Source of the DNA: Glaciecola sp965660625
GTDB lineage: Bacteria; Pseudomonadota; Gammaproteobacteria; Enterobacterales; Alteromonadaceae
Assembly: GCA_965660625.1 (NCBI GenBank)
Contig: CBFIAR010000001.1
Location: 526,637-590,636, forward strand
DNA length: 64,000 nt
Direction: 5' to 3'
Below the pieces are notes generated by a model that made no database searches, was not told the DNA's origin, and saw only the letters and a program-made list of their open reading frames with translations. Positions 9,056 to 19,103 of the stretch are shown here, piece by piece. The stretch's first letter is position 1. Each line of letters opens with the position of its first letter. Position numbers and translations under genes: made by a program.

Positions 9056-10599
9056 CCTGCTCTGACACCTTCATCAGAATTCGATAGACTAGTATGCGCT
9101 AAAGCATACTTTTTATAAAGTTTTGACGCTACCATTATTAAATTTTTTGCATCGGCAAGTTTGATGTCCTCAGGTACTCTCTGCCCATCCGTTACGTAGC
9201 TTAGTCTAAGGTCGTTTTCAATGACCACGCTCAGGGCTTCTCCAAGACTATAACACTCGTCTAATTTACTGAAAATGCAGCCTGTAAGGTTTATATTTTT
9301 ATACGCTTGTATGGTTTGATGTAACACCTGATACTGTGCGCCTGCAGGTAACAATAAGTATTTCTTGATGTTAGCGGTGGTTTCTTTTTCATAATCGTTA
9401 AGTTGTGTCACTAAACGAGCGTCACGTTGACTAAACCCGGCCGTGTCAATAAGGACTAATTTTTTGTGCCTTAGTTGATAAAGGATATGAGCTAACTCTT
9501 CAGACGTCTGTGCTTTTTTCACTGTGCAGCCAATGATCTTTCCATATGTCGCTAATTGCTCAAAGGCCGCAATTCGATAGGTATCAACAGTAATCATAGC
9601 GACTTCATTCGCGCCATACTTCTGTGCAAATTTAGCTGCCAATTTTGCAACCGTTGTCGTTTTACCCGTACCTGTTGGTCCAACCAAAGCAACAATACCA
9701 GACTGCTGCAAAATGTCGTTACCACCGATGTGTAATCGATTTGAAATTAAATTTAGCAAGTAATCCCAACCTTCTGTCTCAGTCGCTTGAGGTGGCAGAA
9801 AACTCACTAGTTGCTGGACTAATCTTTCACTAATCCCCATACCTAGCAGCTTGTTACCAAGAAAATAGTGGGTGGGGTTTTTACGTTTGTTCTTTTCATC
9901 ACTCAAGCCATTTACTTGATATTGAAGAACATTGCGGATAGAAGCGAGTTCGGACTTTATAAAATGAAGGCCATCATTAGATGCAAAACTGTTATCTTGG
10001 CTAAATAAATCTGACGCTTGGTTATCGCTAAAGTCATGTTCCATTGGAAAATCATCTATTGGTTTGGATACAGGATTTCTAGCATATTCTTGATTCGATT
10101 CTGCTTCTCGACGGCGTTTTTCCGCTTGCTGCGAATCAGCATAACCTTGACTCACCCGAGCTTGATTTTGATTCGTTACTTTTGATGGCTGCGCTGATTG
10201 AGCAGTGCGTTGTTGCGTATATTGTTTGCTGATGTTTTTATCACTATATTGACCATTTTTGCGCCCATGAGTAGCGTTGGCATGCGCTACACTTTCAAAT
10301 CCATCACTACTTTCATCAACCAACTGACCTCCATGCTGTTTCTCCAGCAGTGCTTTGAGACTATCAGGTCCATCATCACCAATTATCTCGCTCAGCGTTG
10401 GCGTATTTTTTGATCTTCTACCTAAGCTTATTGTAGGAGCCGGTTTAGTCATTTCGGTTTCTTTATCTACTGCGGCAACCAGCTCTACGCCATCTGCTAC
10501 CTTTTTATTAGACATAATAACTGCGTCGCCGCCAAGTTCGTCTTTCACTTGCTTGAGCGCTTCTCGCATATCTTTGCCAAAAAAACGTCTAATTTTCAT
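9052..10599 (-). CDS. flhF: FlhF, SRP-type GTPase setting the flagellar pole
   Basis: A 515-residue protein. A short N-terminal basic region starts MKIRRFFGKDMREALKQVKDELGG-like; then comes a long low-complexity middle (about 75-215, rich in Gln, Ser, Asn and Asp), then the NG GTPase domain with P-loop VGPTGTGKTTTVAKLA (about 307-322), DTYRIAAFEQL, LIDTAGFSQRD and the FSKLDE guanine-specificity motif. FlhF recruits the first flagellar parts to the pole and works against FlhG. GAGG precedes the ATG at 10599. The gene lies 32 bases downstream of flhA, giving the conserved order flhA-flhF-flhG-fliA. Confidence 0.96.
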   Translation of the reverse strand: MKIRRFFGKDMREALKQVKDELGGDAVIMSNKKVADGVELVAAVDKETEMTKPAPTISLGRRSKNTPTLSEIIGDDGPDSLKALLEKQHGGQLVDESSDGFESVAHANATHGRKNGQYSDKNISKQYTQQRTAQSAQPSKVTNQNQARVSQGYADSQQAEKRRREAESNQEYARNPVSKPIDDFPMEHDFSDNQASDLFSQDNSFASNDGLHFIKSELASIRNVLQYQVNGLSDEKNKRKNPTHYFLGNKLLGMGISERLVQQLVSFLPPQATETEGWDYLLNLISNRLHIGGNDILQQSGIVALVGPTGTGKTTTVAKLAAKFAQKYGANEVAMITVDTYRIAAFEQLATYGKIIGCTVKKAQTSEELAHILYQLRHKKLVLIDTAGFSQRDARLVTQLNDYEKETTANIKKYLLLPAGAQYQVLHQTIQAYKNINLTGCIFSKLDECYSLGEALSVVIENDLRLSYVTDGQRVPEDIKLADAKNLIMVASKLYKKYALAHTSLSNSDEGVRAG

Positions 10600-10631
10600 G
10601 ATGTCCTCGTTAGTGTTGGTAATGCGTCAGT

Positions 10632-12731
10632 TTATTGACCGACTGATGACACTATTTTTATTTGTTTGTCGTCAGGTATCTCTTGATACGACAACACATG
10701 TAATCCTACAACAGCGTGTTTCAAAAACCTTGATAGCACCGGACGTAGCATCCCTGATGTCAATAAGACCGAGGGTTCACCTGCGAGTTCTTGTTGCTGA
10801 CTAGCCTCAGTTAACGATTGCTGAATTTTCTCTGCAAGGCCCGGCTCTATGCCAGCACCATCCTCGCCACCTGCTTGTAAGGACTGATGCAACATCTGTT
10901 CCAAGTCGGGCGCTAAAGTGATAACCGGTATTTCATTACCACCCGCAGTAATGTCTTGTACAATCAAACGCTTCAGTGCAATCCGCAGGGCAGATACCAG
11001 TACGTCTGGATCTTGGCTTTTAGGACCGTACTCGCAAAGCGTCTGACAAATTGTGCGCATATCTCTGATTGGCACACCTTCATACAATAGCGTTTGCAGT
11101 ACTTTGACCATGGTGCTCAGTGACAAAATATCAGGTACCAGTCCTTCAACTAGTTTCGGATTGGTTTTTTCAAGCATATCAAGCAACTGTTGAACTTCTT
11201 CATGCCCTAATAACTGATAGGCATTGGTTGTAAGTAACTGACTCAGATGCGTGGCAACCACTGTGGCAGAATCCACAACCGTATAGCCAAGGGTTTGTGC
11301 ATGTTCACGTTGATTAGCCTTGATCCAAACAGCATCTAGGCCAAATGCTGGGTCCTTGGTTTTAGTCCCCGACAGCTCACCGAATACCTGACCGGGGTTA
11401 ATAGCAAGCTCGTTATCATGACTGATTTCTGCATCACCAATTGACACTCCCATCATCGAAATGGAATAGGCATTGGGTGAAAAGTCTAAATTATCGCGAA
11501 TATGCACGGGCGGAATAAGAAAACCAAGCTCTTGCGACAATTTTTTACGCACGCCTTTGATGCGCGTCAATAATTCACCGCCTTGTGATTTATCTACAAG
11601 CGGAATAAGACGGTACCCGACCTCAAGTCCAATAGTGTCGACGTGTTGAACATCGTCCCAACCGAGTTCTTTGATTTCACTCGGTCCTTTACTTGAATCG
11701 GGCATTTTTTCTACCAAGGCTTTATCTTTTGCTTCCTTGGCTTTCATCTTGTCTCTGAAGAAAGCATAAGCAAAAACAGCAGCAGAGAAGCCAAGGAAAG
11801 CGACGTGCGGCATACCCGGAACAATACCCATAACAAATAAGATACCAGAGGTGATGTAGAGCGCTTTGCGGTTGGCCAACTGCTCTCTAATTTCATGCCC
11901 CATTTCCTGCGAGTCATTTTCTCTGGTAACAATGATCGCGGTTGCAACAGACAGTAATAACGAGGGGATTTGGGCGACAAGACCATCACCAATCGTCAGA
12001 ATGGTATACACTTCCATCGCCGTAGAGAAATTTAAATCATGCTGATACATGCCCACAAACAGACCGCCAACAATATTAATTAACATGATGAAAAGGCCTG
12101 CGATTGCGTCACCTTTTACAAATTTTGACGCACCGTCCATCGAACCATAAAAATCAGCCTCAGAGGTGATTTCTTCGCGTCTCTTTCTGGCTTGATCTTG
12201 GTCGATATAACCTGCGTTCAAGTCGGCATCAATTGCCATTTGCTTGCCCGGCATAGCGTCCAAAGTGAACCTAGCACTCACTTCAGAAATACGCCCAGCA
12301 CCGGCTGTGACTACTTTAAAATTGATAATTAACAAAATTGCAAAGACCACGACACCGACCACATAATTTCCGCCGATAACCACTTCACCAAACGCTTGTA
12401 TAACCTTCCCTGCAGCGTCTCCTCCCTCATGACCTTCCAATAGCACAATTCGCGTAGAGGCAACATTAAGCGCCAAACGCAACACGGTAGCCACCAACAG
12501 AACAAGGGGGAATATACCAAAATCGACAGGACGTTTGGTTAAAACAGAGACCAAAATAATGACAAGAGACAGGGCAATATTAAAGCTAAAAAGTACGTCT
12601 AAAAGGATAGCTGGCATCGGCAAAATAACCATGCCCATAATGGCTAAAACGACAATTGGCGCGCCCATGCCAGCAGCGACGCTCTTTAATTGTGTTCTAT
12701 CTATACGTGGAAAAGCGGACGTTAATTGCAT
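10632..12731 (-). CDS. flhA: Flagellar export gate protein FlhA
   Basis: FlhA forms the nonameric export gate ring of the flagellar type III system. At 699 residues it has the normal length: an N-terminal half with about eight membrane segments (first ones about residues 22-45 and 50-65), the FHIPEP-like cytoplasmic loop with QMAIDADLNAGYIDQDQARKRR (about 165-185), then a linker and the large cytoplasmic docking domain (about 345-699). A sigma-54-like promoter lies 42 bases before the ATG. It heads the flhA-flhF-flhG-fliA-che series and is separated from flhB by a diguanylate cyclase gene, which is unusual. Confidence 0.97.
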   Translation of the reverse strand: MQLTSAFPRIDRTQLKSVAAGMGAPIVVLAIMGMVILPMPAILLDVLFSFNIALSLVIILVSVLTKRPVDFGIFPLVLLVATVLRLALNVASTRIVLLEGHEGGDAAGKVIQAFGEVVIGGNYVVGVVVFAILLIINFKVVTAGAGRISEVSARFTLDAMPGKQMAIDADLNAGYIDQDQARKRREEITSEADFYGSMDGASKFVKGDAIAGLFIMLINIVGGLFVGMYQHDLNFSTAMEVYTILTIGDGLVAQIPSLLLSVATAIIVTRENDSQEMGHEIREQLANRKALYITSGILFVMGIVPGMPHVAFLGFSAAVFAYAFFRDKMKAKEAKDKALVEKMPDSSKGPSEIKELGWDDVQHVDTIGLEVGYRLIPLVDKSQGGELLTRIKGVRKKLSQELGFLIPPVHIRDNLDFSPNAYSISMMGVSIGDAEISHDNELAINPGQVFGELSGTKTKDPAFGLDAVWIKANQREHAQTLGYTVVDSATVVATHLSQLLTTNAYQLLGHEEVQQLLDMLEKTNPKLVEGLVPDILSLSTMVKVLQTLLYEGVPIRDMRTICQTLCEYGPKSQDPDVLVSALRIALKRLIVQDITAGGNEIPVITLAPDLEQMLHQSLQAGGEDGAGIEPGLAEKIQQSLTEASQQQELAGEPSVLLTSGMLRPVLSRFLKHAVVGLHVLSYQEIPDDKQIKIVSSVGQ

Positions 12732-12772
12732 ACAACAGAATTTTGACAGCTAAGTAATAATAACTGTTGTAT

Positions 12773-12788
12773 TACAACTAACGTGCCA
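12773..12788 (-). promoter_or_regulatory. Candidate sigma-54 promoter for flhA
   Basis: The minus strand reads TGGCACGTTAGTTGTA, against the consensus TGGCAC-N5-TTGCA. The -24 element is perfect; the -12 element has T where C is nearly invariant. It stands 42 bases upstream of the flhA ATG, a sensible leader length, and flhA is a known FlrA/sigma-54 target in related bacteria. Confidence 0.5.
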
Positions 12789-12812
12789 ACACGCTGAAGT
12801 TTATGAAAAAAA

Positions 12813-15806
12813 TTAAAGTATTGGTAATACTTGATCCCTACCCAATCTTTTCCCCTCATATAAGAGCTCATCTGCACGCTTGATACATTGGTCGACAGAT
12901 GTGTAACCTTCAATGTCCGCAGCACCCGCAGTTAATGTCACTCTAAGTGACTTATCAGCTACAATAAACACTTCCTCGCTGATCGTTTGGCGGCATTTAT
13001 TCGCGATATTGATGGCGTCTTTAAGTTCAGTATTAGGCAGTAAGACAATGAATTCCTCTCCGCCCCAACGCGCCAAAATATCGTAATCGCGCATACATTG
13101 CGATAGAACATTAGCAAATTTGATCAACACCTCGTCGCCCGCTTTATGACCATATGCATCATTAATACGTTTAAAAAAATCAATATCGATCAGAATAATA
13201 GAGAACAGCTGCTTACTTCTTTTGTACTTGAAGAATTCTTTTGCAACCGCATCAGTAAAGCCTCGTCGATTATAGACTTGAGTAAGGGGATCTAACGTCG
13301 TTAGCAAGGTCAGTTTTTCATTGGCCATTTGTAGCTCAATGGTTTTTTCTTGAACCGTTCGATAAAGCGTCACTGAGCGCTTGTGTAAGGCATATGTACG
13401 CCATCTGAATATAATAAATATCAGCACGATTGCTAGAATACCAAAAGTAACCGCAGCCCAAACAGTCTGCCACCAAGGGGGGAAAACCTCAATCGACATT
13501 CTCTTTGGCTTGTCATTCCAAACGCCATAGCGATTTGTTGATTTTGCCTCCAAAATATAAGTACCCGGCTTTAAATTGGTGTACGTAGCTATTCGGCTGT
13601 TACTATTCACATATTGCCAACGGTCGTCAAAGCCAATTAAGCGATATGCATACTCAATACTGTTGGGACTGCCGAACTCTAAAGCGGCGAACTCTATGCT
13701 AACTAAAATGTCGTCTGGTAATAACGATATCCTAGTTATCGCATTGTCTTCATTTTGCACGATATTGAACTTCTCTTTAATACCGCGACTGTCCTTTTCG
13801 TTTAAAATAGCAATGCGTGTAAATTGGATAAGTGGAAAGGAAGTGTTTTTTTCTATGCGCTCAGGCAAAAAGTGAGTAACGCCCTGCGCACCAACAAAAA
13901 CAATAGTTCCGTCGCTCTTTTTAGCATGAGAACCGATATAATATCCCGTCGTATTTACGCCATCATTATCATCAAATGCATCTACGCGCCCCGACGCCAA
14001 ATTAGCACGAAAAATGTTACTTTCTGTTGCTATCCAAAGGTGCTCGTCTTCGTCTTTAACGAGAGCTGCAATAGAGGAGCTAGACAGCGCGCTATTCACA
14101 AACAATCGACTAAATTTTGCGTCGCCGTTAAAGTCGCTAAGTTCTAATAATAATAAGCCATGTCCTTGAGTACCAACATAATAACTATTTTCATCGCGTG
14201 CGGAAATCCACGTAACAACGTCATGAACTAAACTATTTTTATCTTCTGGATCATTATTTAATGTTCTAATTTCGTCCGTTTGAGGATTAATTAATATGAC
14301 GCCATTAGCTGTCGATACTAAGACCAATTCAGACGATACTGGCAATATTCTAGTTGGCATCGGTATATCAAAATTTTTTACAATACGCTTCGCAATGGGA
14401 TCAAAAACATATAAACCTTCTGTCCATGTGCCTACCCATATGTTGTCATCGAGGCCAATAGTTATAGAGTAAATGGACGCTTTATTGACACCAAGGTCCT
14501 CTATGTATCGATCACCTGGCACAAGTTTACCTAGCCCTAAACGCGACCCAATCCAAAGCGTACTTGTTGTATCTTGAAAGGCTAAGGTCTTAATTTGGTT
14601 GATGGACTCTTTCTCTGACTTTCCTATCCAAGGACCCTCCACATTATTGTCAGCGTTAATTTTATAAACGCCTTCTTGGGTTGCTACCCATAAGCTATCG
14701 TCAGCTTCCTTAGCAACGAAATAGCTTACTTGATTCGGATATAAGAGAAAGCGATTGAACATCGTTGTATTCAAATCTAGTACGCTAAAGCCAGAACTGT
14801 AAGTACCGATGAATATCAAGCCACTATCAGCTTTAAAAAGCATATTGACGTGTTCTGCTACTTTGGCTTCACTGCCATTGGAACGGTTAACTAAGTTAAC
14901 AAACGAAAAATCTTCTGGGTTGGGATAAATAACAATGCCTCTTGTCGTAGCAACCCAAATAGAATCATCATTCATTTGTTGAATATCGTTTATGATGCTT
15001 TCAGAGAAACCCACCGCAGAGCCAACACTTGTGACAGCAGAAAAAGTGTCGTCGCCAATCTCAGTTCTAAAGAGGCCTTGAGCCTTGGTGCCGACCCACA
15101 AGTAGCCTTTGTTATCTATTTCTAGTGCAGTAATTTCAAGCCGTGGCAGAACTTCATCATGCCATACCCCTGTTTTTTTGTTAAAACTTTTGACGCCATT
15201 GCTGGTAGCCACTAGTAATTTATTTTTATTTAAGGAAATGACATCCGTAATAACAGTCGCCTGACTTGGCATTGAAACGATAGTAAATCCTTTTTCATCC
15301 GCTTTTTTTCGATATAAGGCTCTGTCAGTGCCGACATAAATATGTTGCTCTGAATCGATGTGAATATTCTTAACCGATTTGTCTGACTTACCTTTATGAT
15401 CATAAAGTTCAAACAATTCAAACCGTTGGGTTTCTGATCGCAAAACGTTCAAGCCGTTCACTGTAGCAATCCAAATATCACCGTTCACTGGGTGAACTTC
15501 TAGATTATATACCAACGAACCTGAGAGTCCTTTTTCAGGAATTTCGTTTTGAGCATAATTAGTAAAATTGTACCCATCAAACTTGTCGATTCCCGATTGG
15601 GTAGCAAGCCAGATATACCCATTTTTGTCTAATACAATATCATACACAGTTGTTTGCTTGAGTCCGTCGCTAACACCGTAATTTTTAATGCGAGAAGTTT
15701 GGTATTGAGGTGCGTCCGCGCTAAGCACCCGAGAGCTAAAAAGCAGCGATAACGCAGCTAAACTCAGCAGGCAGCAATACAAGAACTCATCTATTAGTGG
15801 CTTCAA
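12813..15806 (-). CDS. Diguanylate cyclase with periplasmic propeller sensor (Reg_prop, Y_Y_Y, GGDEF)
   Basis: A 997-residue membrane sensor. An N-terminal signal segment (about 8-30) leads into repeated two-component-regulator propeller units, each with a (G/D)xIWxAT-like core (for example NGYIWLATQSGIDKFDGYNF near residue 65), filling about residues 35-690. A Y_Y_Y domain follows (YAYRLIGFDDRWQYVNSNSR), then one membrane helix (about 783-807), a short coiled coil, and a GGDEF domain with an intact RWGGEEF active site near residue 917. It should make cyclic di-GMP, the second messenger that FlrA/FleQ-type regulators bind. No EAL domain is present. The start appears to be a TTG with AGGTAAG upstream. 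It lies between flhB and flhA; no dedicated promoter is evident. Confidence 0.88.
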   Translation of the reverse strand: MKPLIDEFLYCCLLSLAALSLLFSSRVLSADAPQYQTSRIKNYGVSDGLKQTTVYDIVLDKNGYIWLATQSGIDKFDGYNFTNYAQNEIPEKGLSGSLVYNLEVHPVNGDIWIATVNGLNVLRSETQRFELFELYDHKGKSDKSVKNIHIDSEQHIYVGTDRALYRKKADEKGFTIVSMPSQATVITDVISLNKNKLLVATSNGVKSFNKKTGVWHDEVLPRLEITALEIDNKGYLWVGTKAQGLFRTEIGDDTFSAVTSVGSAVGFSESIINDIQQMNDDSIWVATTRGIVIYPNPEDFSFVNLVNRSNGSEAKVAEHVNMLFKADSGLIFIGTYSSGFSVLDLNTTMFNRFLLYPNQVSYFVAKEADDSLWVATQEGVYKINADNNVEGPWIGKSEKESINQIKTLAFQDTTSTLWIGSRLGLGKLVPGDRYIEDLGVNKASIYSITIGLDDNIWVGTWTEGLYVFDPIAKRIVKNFDIPMPTRILPVSSELVLVSTANGVILINPQTDEIRTLNNDPEDKNSLVHDVVTWISARDENSYYVGTQGHGLLLLELSDFNGDAKFSRLFVNSALSSSSIAALVKDEDEHLWIATESNIFRANLASGRVDAFDDNDGVNTTGYYIGSHAKKSDGTIVFVGAQGVTHFLPERIEKNTSFPLIQFTRIAILNEKDSRGIKEKFNIVQNEDNAITRISLLPDDILVSIEFAALEFGSPNSIEYAYRLIGFDDRWQYVNSNSRIATYTNLKPGTYILEAKSTNRYGVWNDKPKRMSIEVFPPWWQTVWAAVTFGILAIVLIFIIFRWRTYALHKRSVTLYRTVQEKTIELQMANEKLTLLTTLDPLTQVYNRRGFTDAVAKEFFKYKRSKQLFSIILIDIDFFKRINDAYGHKAGDEVLIKFANVLSQCMRDYDILARWGGEEFIVLLPNTELKDAINIANKCRQTISEEVFIVADKSLRVTLTAGAADIEGYTSVDQCIKRADELLYEGKRLGRDQVLPIL

Positions 15807-16119
15807 ATACTTACCTATTTCACGTAATAAATTTAATATGTCGTTAGTAAGCTCATATCAAAAGTGTTTGGAGATCATCGCTTTAAGCGTGATTAGTTAA
15901 TTCAGCTATATCACCATACGATTAAGTATATTGTCTTTCATTTTTTAAGCAAGTTGTCGATTTCATCTCTTGAAAATGTGCCAATAATAATGGACGTTAA
16001 TTCTATTTTGGGCGCTATGAATAGTGTTATTACTCATTGCATTCAATAAAAAGATACACTTATGGGAACTCCATCGCGACAAAATACACTGTGTTTCCTC
16101 ACGCTATATTCGATAAAGA
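15807..16119. other. Intergenic region between the diguanylate cyclase gene and flhB
   Basis: 313 bases without a convincing gene. It is AT-rich and should carry the promoter of the diguanylate cyclase gene. A TGGCAC half-site (minus strand, 15978-15983) lacks a proper -12 element. No clear hairpin terminator for flhB is visible. Confidence 0.6.
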
Positions 16120-17247
16120 TTACCGTCTCAGCTCTGGGGGTATCGGTAGGTTCTTTTTGAGTGCTTTCGGACGGCTTGCTTTGCCTTTTTTATATGCTTT
16201 CAATTGATAAACGTAGGCCAAGACTTGTGCTACAGCCATAAAGAGCTTAGAGGGTATTTCCTGGTCAGGCTCTGTACTATAGAAAATAGCGCGTGCTAGC
16301 ATTGGAGATTGGATAATAGGTACTTCATGTGCATTAGCAATGGTTCGAATATGCATGGCTAGTTCATCTGCACCTTTCGCAACCATAATGGGGGCGCGAT
16401 CACCGTCTTGTTCATACTTAATTGCCACTGAATAATGTGTCGGGTTAGTGACGATAACATCAGCTTCTGGCACTGCTTGCATCATACGATTTGCTGAGGC
16501 TTGATATTGTAATCTTCTGATCCGGCCTTTAACTTGAGGATCACCTTCTGCATTTTTACGCTCGTCTTTCACTTCTTGTAGCGTCATTTTCATTTCTTTA
16601 TTGTGCTTAAAGCTCTGATAAGGCACATCAATCAAAGCAATCGGTATCATTCCGCAGCACAACAGTAAAAATGCCCATTCAACCATATTCAAGGCATGAA
16701 ATAGGTTTAAAGGATACAGTTCCATGTCGAGATGCAAAGCTTCATCTCTGAAAATATACAGCGCCATATAAGCCATAAAACCAATCACTAGCACTTTCGC
16801 AATACCCTTGATTAACTCAACTAAGGCATTCGTACCAAACATTCTTTTAAAGCCTTCAAGCGGACTTAATCGATTACCTTTCGGTGCTGCCGACTTCCAT
16901 GAAAAGTTATAGCCACCGAGCGCAATGCTTCCATACACACCACCAATTAATGAAATAATCATAAACATCATAACTGGCATGCTAGATTCGGTGACCGCCA
17001 TGTCCAATATTTGAAACATGTGGATTTTGTCGTAGGTTTCATCACGCGATAGAGTAAAGGAGCGCTGCATCACTTCAAACATTGCTTTCGCTATGATACT
17101 GCCGACAAAAAAGAAAGCGATAGCGCTGAAAACAAGTACTAGAGCCGTAGATAATTCACGGGATCGGGCAATCTGCCCTTTCTTACGGGCATCTTCGAGT
17201 TTTTTGGGTGTGGGTTCCTCGGTCTTTTCGTACGAGTCATCAGCCAT
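16120..17247 (-). CDS. flhB: Flagellar export switch protein FlhB
   Basis: FlhB switches export specificity from rod/hook to filament proteins. The 375-residue protein has a charged N-terminus (EEPTPKKLEDARKKGQIARS, the classic FlhB start), four membrane segments, and a cytoplasmic domain with the autocleavage motif N268-P269-T270-H271 (VIVTNPTHYSVAIKY). The basic C-terminal tail ends in Lys/Arg-Pro-rich sequence. AGGA lies eight bases before the ATG. It is the last gene of the fliK-to-flhB series, 21 bases after fliR, as in Vibrio and Pseudomonas. Confidence 0.97.
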   Translation of the reverse strand: MADDSYEKTEEPTPKKLEDARKKGQIARSRELSTALVLVFSAIAFFFVGSIIAKAMFEVMQRSFTLSRDETYDKIHMFQILDMAVTESSMPVMMFMIISLIGGVYGSIALGGYNFSWKSAAPKGNRLSPLEGFKRMFGTNALVELIKGIAKVLVIGFMAYMALYIFRDEALHLDMELYPLNLFHALNMVEWAFLLLCCGMIPIALIDVPYQSFKHNKEMKMTLQEVKDERKNAEGDPQVKGRIRRLQYQASANRMMQAVPEADVIVTNPTHYSVAIKYEQDGDRAPIMVAKGADELAMHIRTIANAHEVPIIQSPMLARAIFYSTEPDQEIPSKLFMAVAQVLAYVYQLKAYKKGKASRPKALKKNLPIPPELRR

Positions 17248-17268
17248 TTTTTATCGTCCTAAACAGCG

Positions 17269-18045
17269 TTAACAAGTCAACAATAGCTTGCACATAAACT
17301 CTTGTGCTCGCTGCCATTGTTGTTCAAAGTGATAAACTTGGTTACTCAATGTAATGTAGATAATAACCAACCCGGTAATTTGAGCAATTGAAAAGCCCAA
17401 ACTAAAAATATTTAATTGTGGTGCCGCTTTGGTCATAACGCCAAATGCTAAGTTTACAATTAACAATGAAACAATCGGTGCGAGAGACATAGTGACCGCT
17501 GAAATAAACATCCAGGCGCCCCAATGTGCAACTAAACGAAACTGCTCTCCAGTCCACCAAGGTGAATCAATCGGAAAGGCTTTAAAGCTCATCACTATCA
17601 TTTGGATCATGGCTAAGTGACCATCAAAAGTCCAAAACAAGAGTGTGGCTAAGATAAGATAAAACTGGCCTACTGCAGGCACGCTTATGCCATTGACAGG
17701 ATCAACAATAGAGGCAAAGCCCAAACCTGTTTGCATTGCAATGATTTGGCCGGCGAGTACGAAAGTGTTCAATACCATCATTGAAATAAAGCCAATGACA
17801 ATGCCGATGATTAATTGCTTAATACCCAGTATAAAAGTGCCTAAGTTCACCAAGTCATCAACGGGAACGGGCGGAACATTGGGCACAATCATAAACGTCA
17901 ACAATACAGCCAATAATGTCCTAATTGGCGTTGGTATGGTTTTCGCGCTGATACCAACCATTGCCGCAAACAAACCCGATATGCGCATAAACGGCAGCAA
18001 GTAGTCTGACAAAAAGTTAATGATTGTTGATTCGAGTATTTCCAT
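17269..18045 (-). CDS. fliR: Flagellar export gate component FliR
   Basis: FliR forms the export-gate core with FliP and FliQ. The product from the chosen start is 258 residues with about six membrane segments, of normal family length and with the expected MEILESTIINFLSDYLLPFM beginning. The reading frame is open further upstream to 18087, but the ATG at 18045 lies just after the fliQ stop (four-base gap) and gives the conserved N-terminus, so the extra 14 residues are rejected. FliR is followed closely by flhB. Confidence 0.95.
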   Translation of the reverse strand: MEILESTIINFLSDYLLPFMRISGLFAAMVGISAKTIPTPIRTLLAVLLTFMIVPNVPPVPVDDLVNLGTFILGIKQLIIGIVIGFISMMVLNTFVLAGQIIAMQTGLGFASIVDPVNGISVPAVGQFYLILATLLFWTFDGHLAMIQMIVMSFKAFPIDSPWWTGEQFRLVAHWGAWMFISAVTMSLAPIVSLLIVNLAFGVMTKAAPQLNIFSLGFSIAQITGLVIIYITLSNQVYHFEQQWQRAQEFMCKLLLTC

Positions 18046-18049
18046 CGAG

Positions 18050-18319
18050 CTAGCCGACCACCGAAGGAATGCGATAAACCATTTCAAAAGTAAAATCCAT
18101 CATCTTTTGCACTAGCCAGCTGCCCCCCCAACTCAATGCCAATAAAGTGACAATCAAGCGCGGAAGAAAACTCATGGTTTGTTCGTTAATCGAGGTTGCT
18201 GCTTGGAAAACCGCCACTACCAATCCAATAATTAAGCTAGGAATAATAACAGCGGACACAATCACGATTACGGTTAACATCGCAGCGCGTAAAATTTCGA
18301 CAAATACCTCTGGACTCAT
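18050..18319 (-). CDS. fliQ: Flagellar export gate component FliQ
   Basis: An 89-residue protein with two membrane helices (about 12-36 and 47-71) and the family's typical sequence (MSPEVFVEILRAAMLTVIVI; AATSINEQTMSFLPRLIVTL). It packs around FliP/FliR in the export gate. It starts four bases after fliP ends and ends four bases before fliR starts. The length is exactly that expected. Confidence 0.97.
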   Translation of the reverse strand: MSPEVFVEILRAAMLTVIVIVSAVIIPSLIIGLVVAVFQAATSINEQTMSFLPRLIVTLLALSWGGSWLVQKMMDFTFEMVYRIPSVVG

Positions 18320-18323
18320 GGGG

Positions 18324-19103
18324 TCAGACTCCCATACCGAAGCTAGTGGCTAATGTGCCAAATATAAGGTTCCAACCGTCAACTAACACAAATAGCATTA
18401 ACTTAAATGGCAGAGACACGATCATGGGCGATAACATCATCATCCCCATTGCCATCAGTATTGATGCCACCACAAGGTCTAGTATCAAAAATGGAATAAA
18501 CAACATAAAACCAATTTGGAACGCCGTTTTTAGCTCGCTGGTCACAAAGGCTGGAATCAATACGGTCAGTGGGACATCAGCAGGGTCGTCGTACATATCC
18601 TCATACCCGCCAATTTGCACAAAGGTCTCTAAGTCTTTGACTCGAGTTTGCGATAGCATAAACGCTCGCATCGGTTCCTTGGCAATATTGAAAGCCTCTA
18701 TTGACGTCATCTCTTCGCTTAAATAGGGCTGTAATGCTTTTTCGTTAATTTCTTCAAACACCGGTGCCATAATAAACATAGACAAAAATAAACTGACACC
18801 AATGAGAATTTGATTTGATGGTGATTGCTGAAGGCCAATCGCTTGACGTAAAATTGACAGTACAACAATAATTCGCGTGAATGACGTCATCATCATAATA
18901 AAAGCAGGTATTAGACTCAGCGCCGTCATAATGAACAGTGCTTGCAGCGTCATCGAATACTCTTGATTACCATCATCGGTTGTGGTTACCGTAATCGCCT
19001 GGATCCCTTGTTCAGCAAGAGCGCTACCGCTAAAAAGAAGACTCAGCGCGACCAGCAATACAAGTTTGGCTATGTAGCCACGGGTCAATATATGACTACT
19101 CAT
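18324..19103 (-). CDS. fliP: Flagellar export gate component FliP
   Basis: FliP forms the pentameric core of the export gate. The protein from the ATG at 19103 is 259 residues: a cleavable signal peptide (LVLLVALSLLFSGSALA), the QALFIMTALSLIPAFIMMMT segment, the conserved SFTRIIVVLSILRQAIG stretch, and further membrane helices in the second half including SILMAMGMMMLSPMIVSLPF. The ATG overlaps the fliO stop by eight bases (ATGAGTAG). The open frame extends eight codons upstream, but those residues (AQKKGKP) do not fit a signal peptide. Confidence 0.96.
   Translation of the reverse strand: MSSHILTRGYIAKLVLLVALSLLFSGSALAEQGIQAITVTTTDDGNQEYSMTLQALFIMTALSLIPAFIMMMTSFTRIIVVLSILRQAIGLQQSPSNQILIGVSLFLSMFIMAPVFEEINEKALQPYLSEEMTSIEAFNIAKEPMRAFMLSQTRVKDLETFVQIGGYEDMYDDPADVPLTVLIPAFVTSELKTAFQIGFMLFIPFLILDLVVASILMAMGMMMLSPMIVSLPFKLMLFVLVDGWNLIFGTLATSFGMGV

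Noticed and set aside
15968..15983. TGGCAC half-site upstream of the diguanylate cyclase gene (minus strand)
   Set aside because: The bases at the -12 position (CAAGA) do not contain the required GC.
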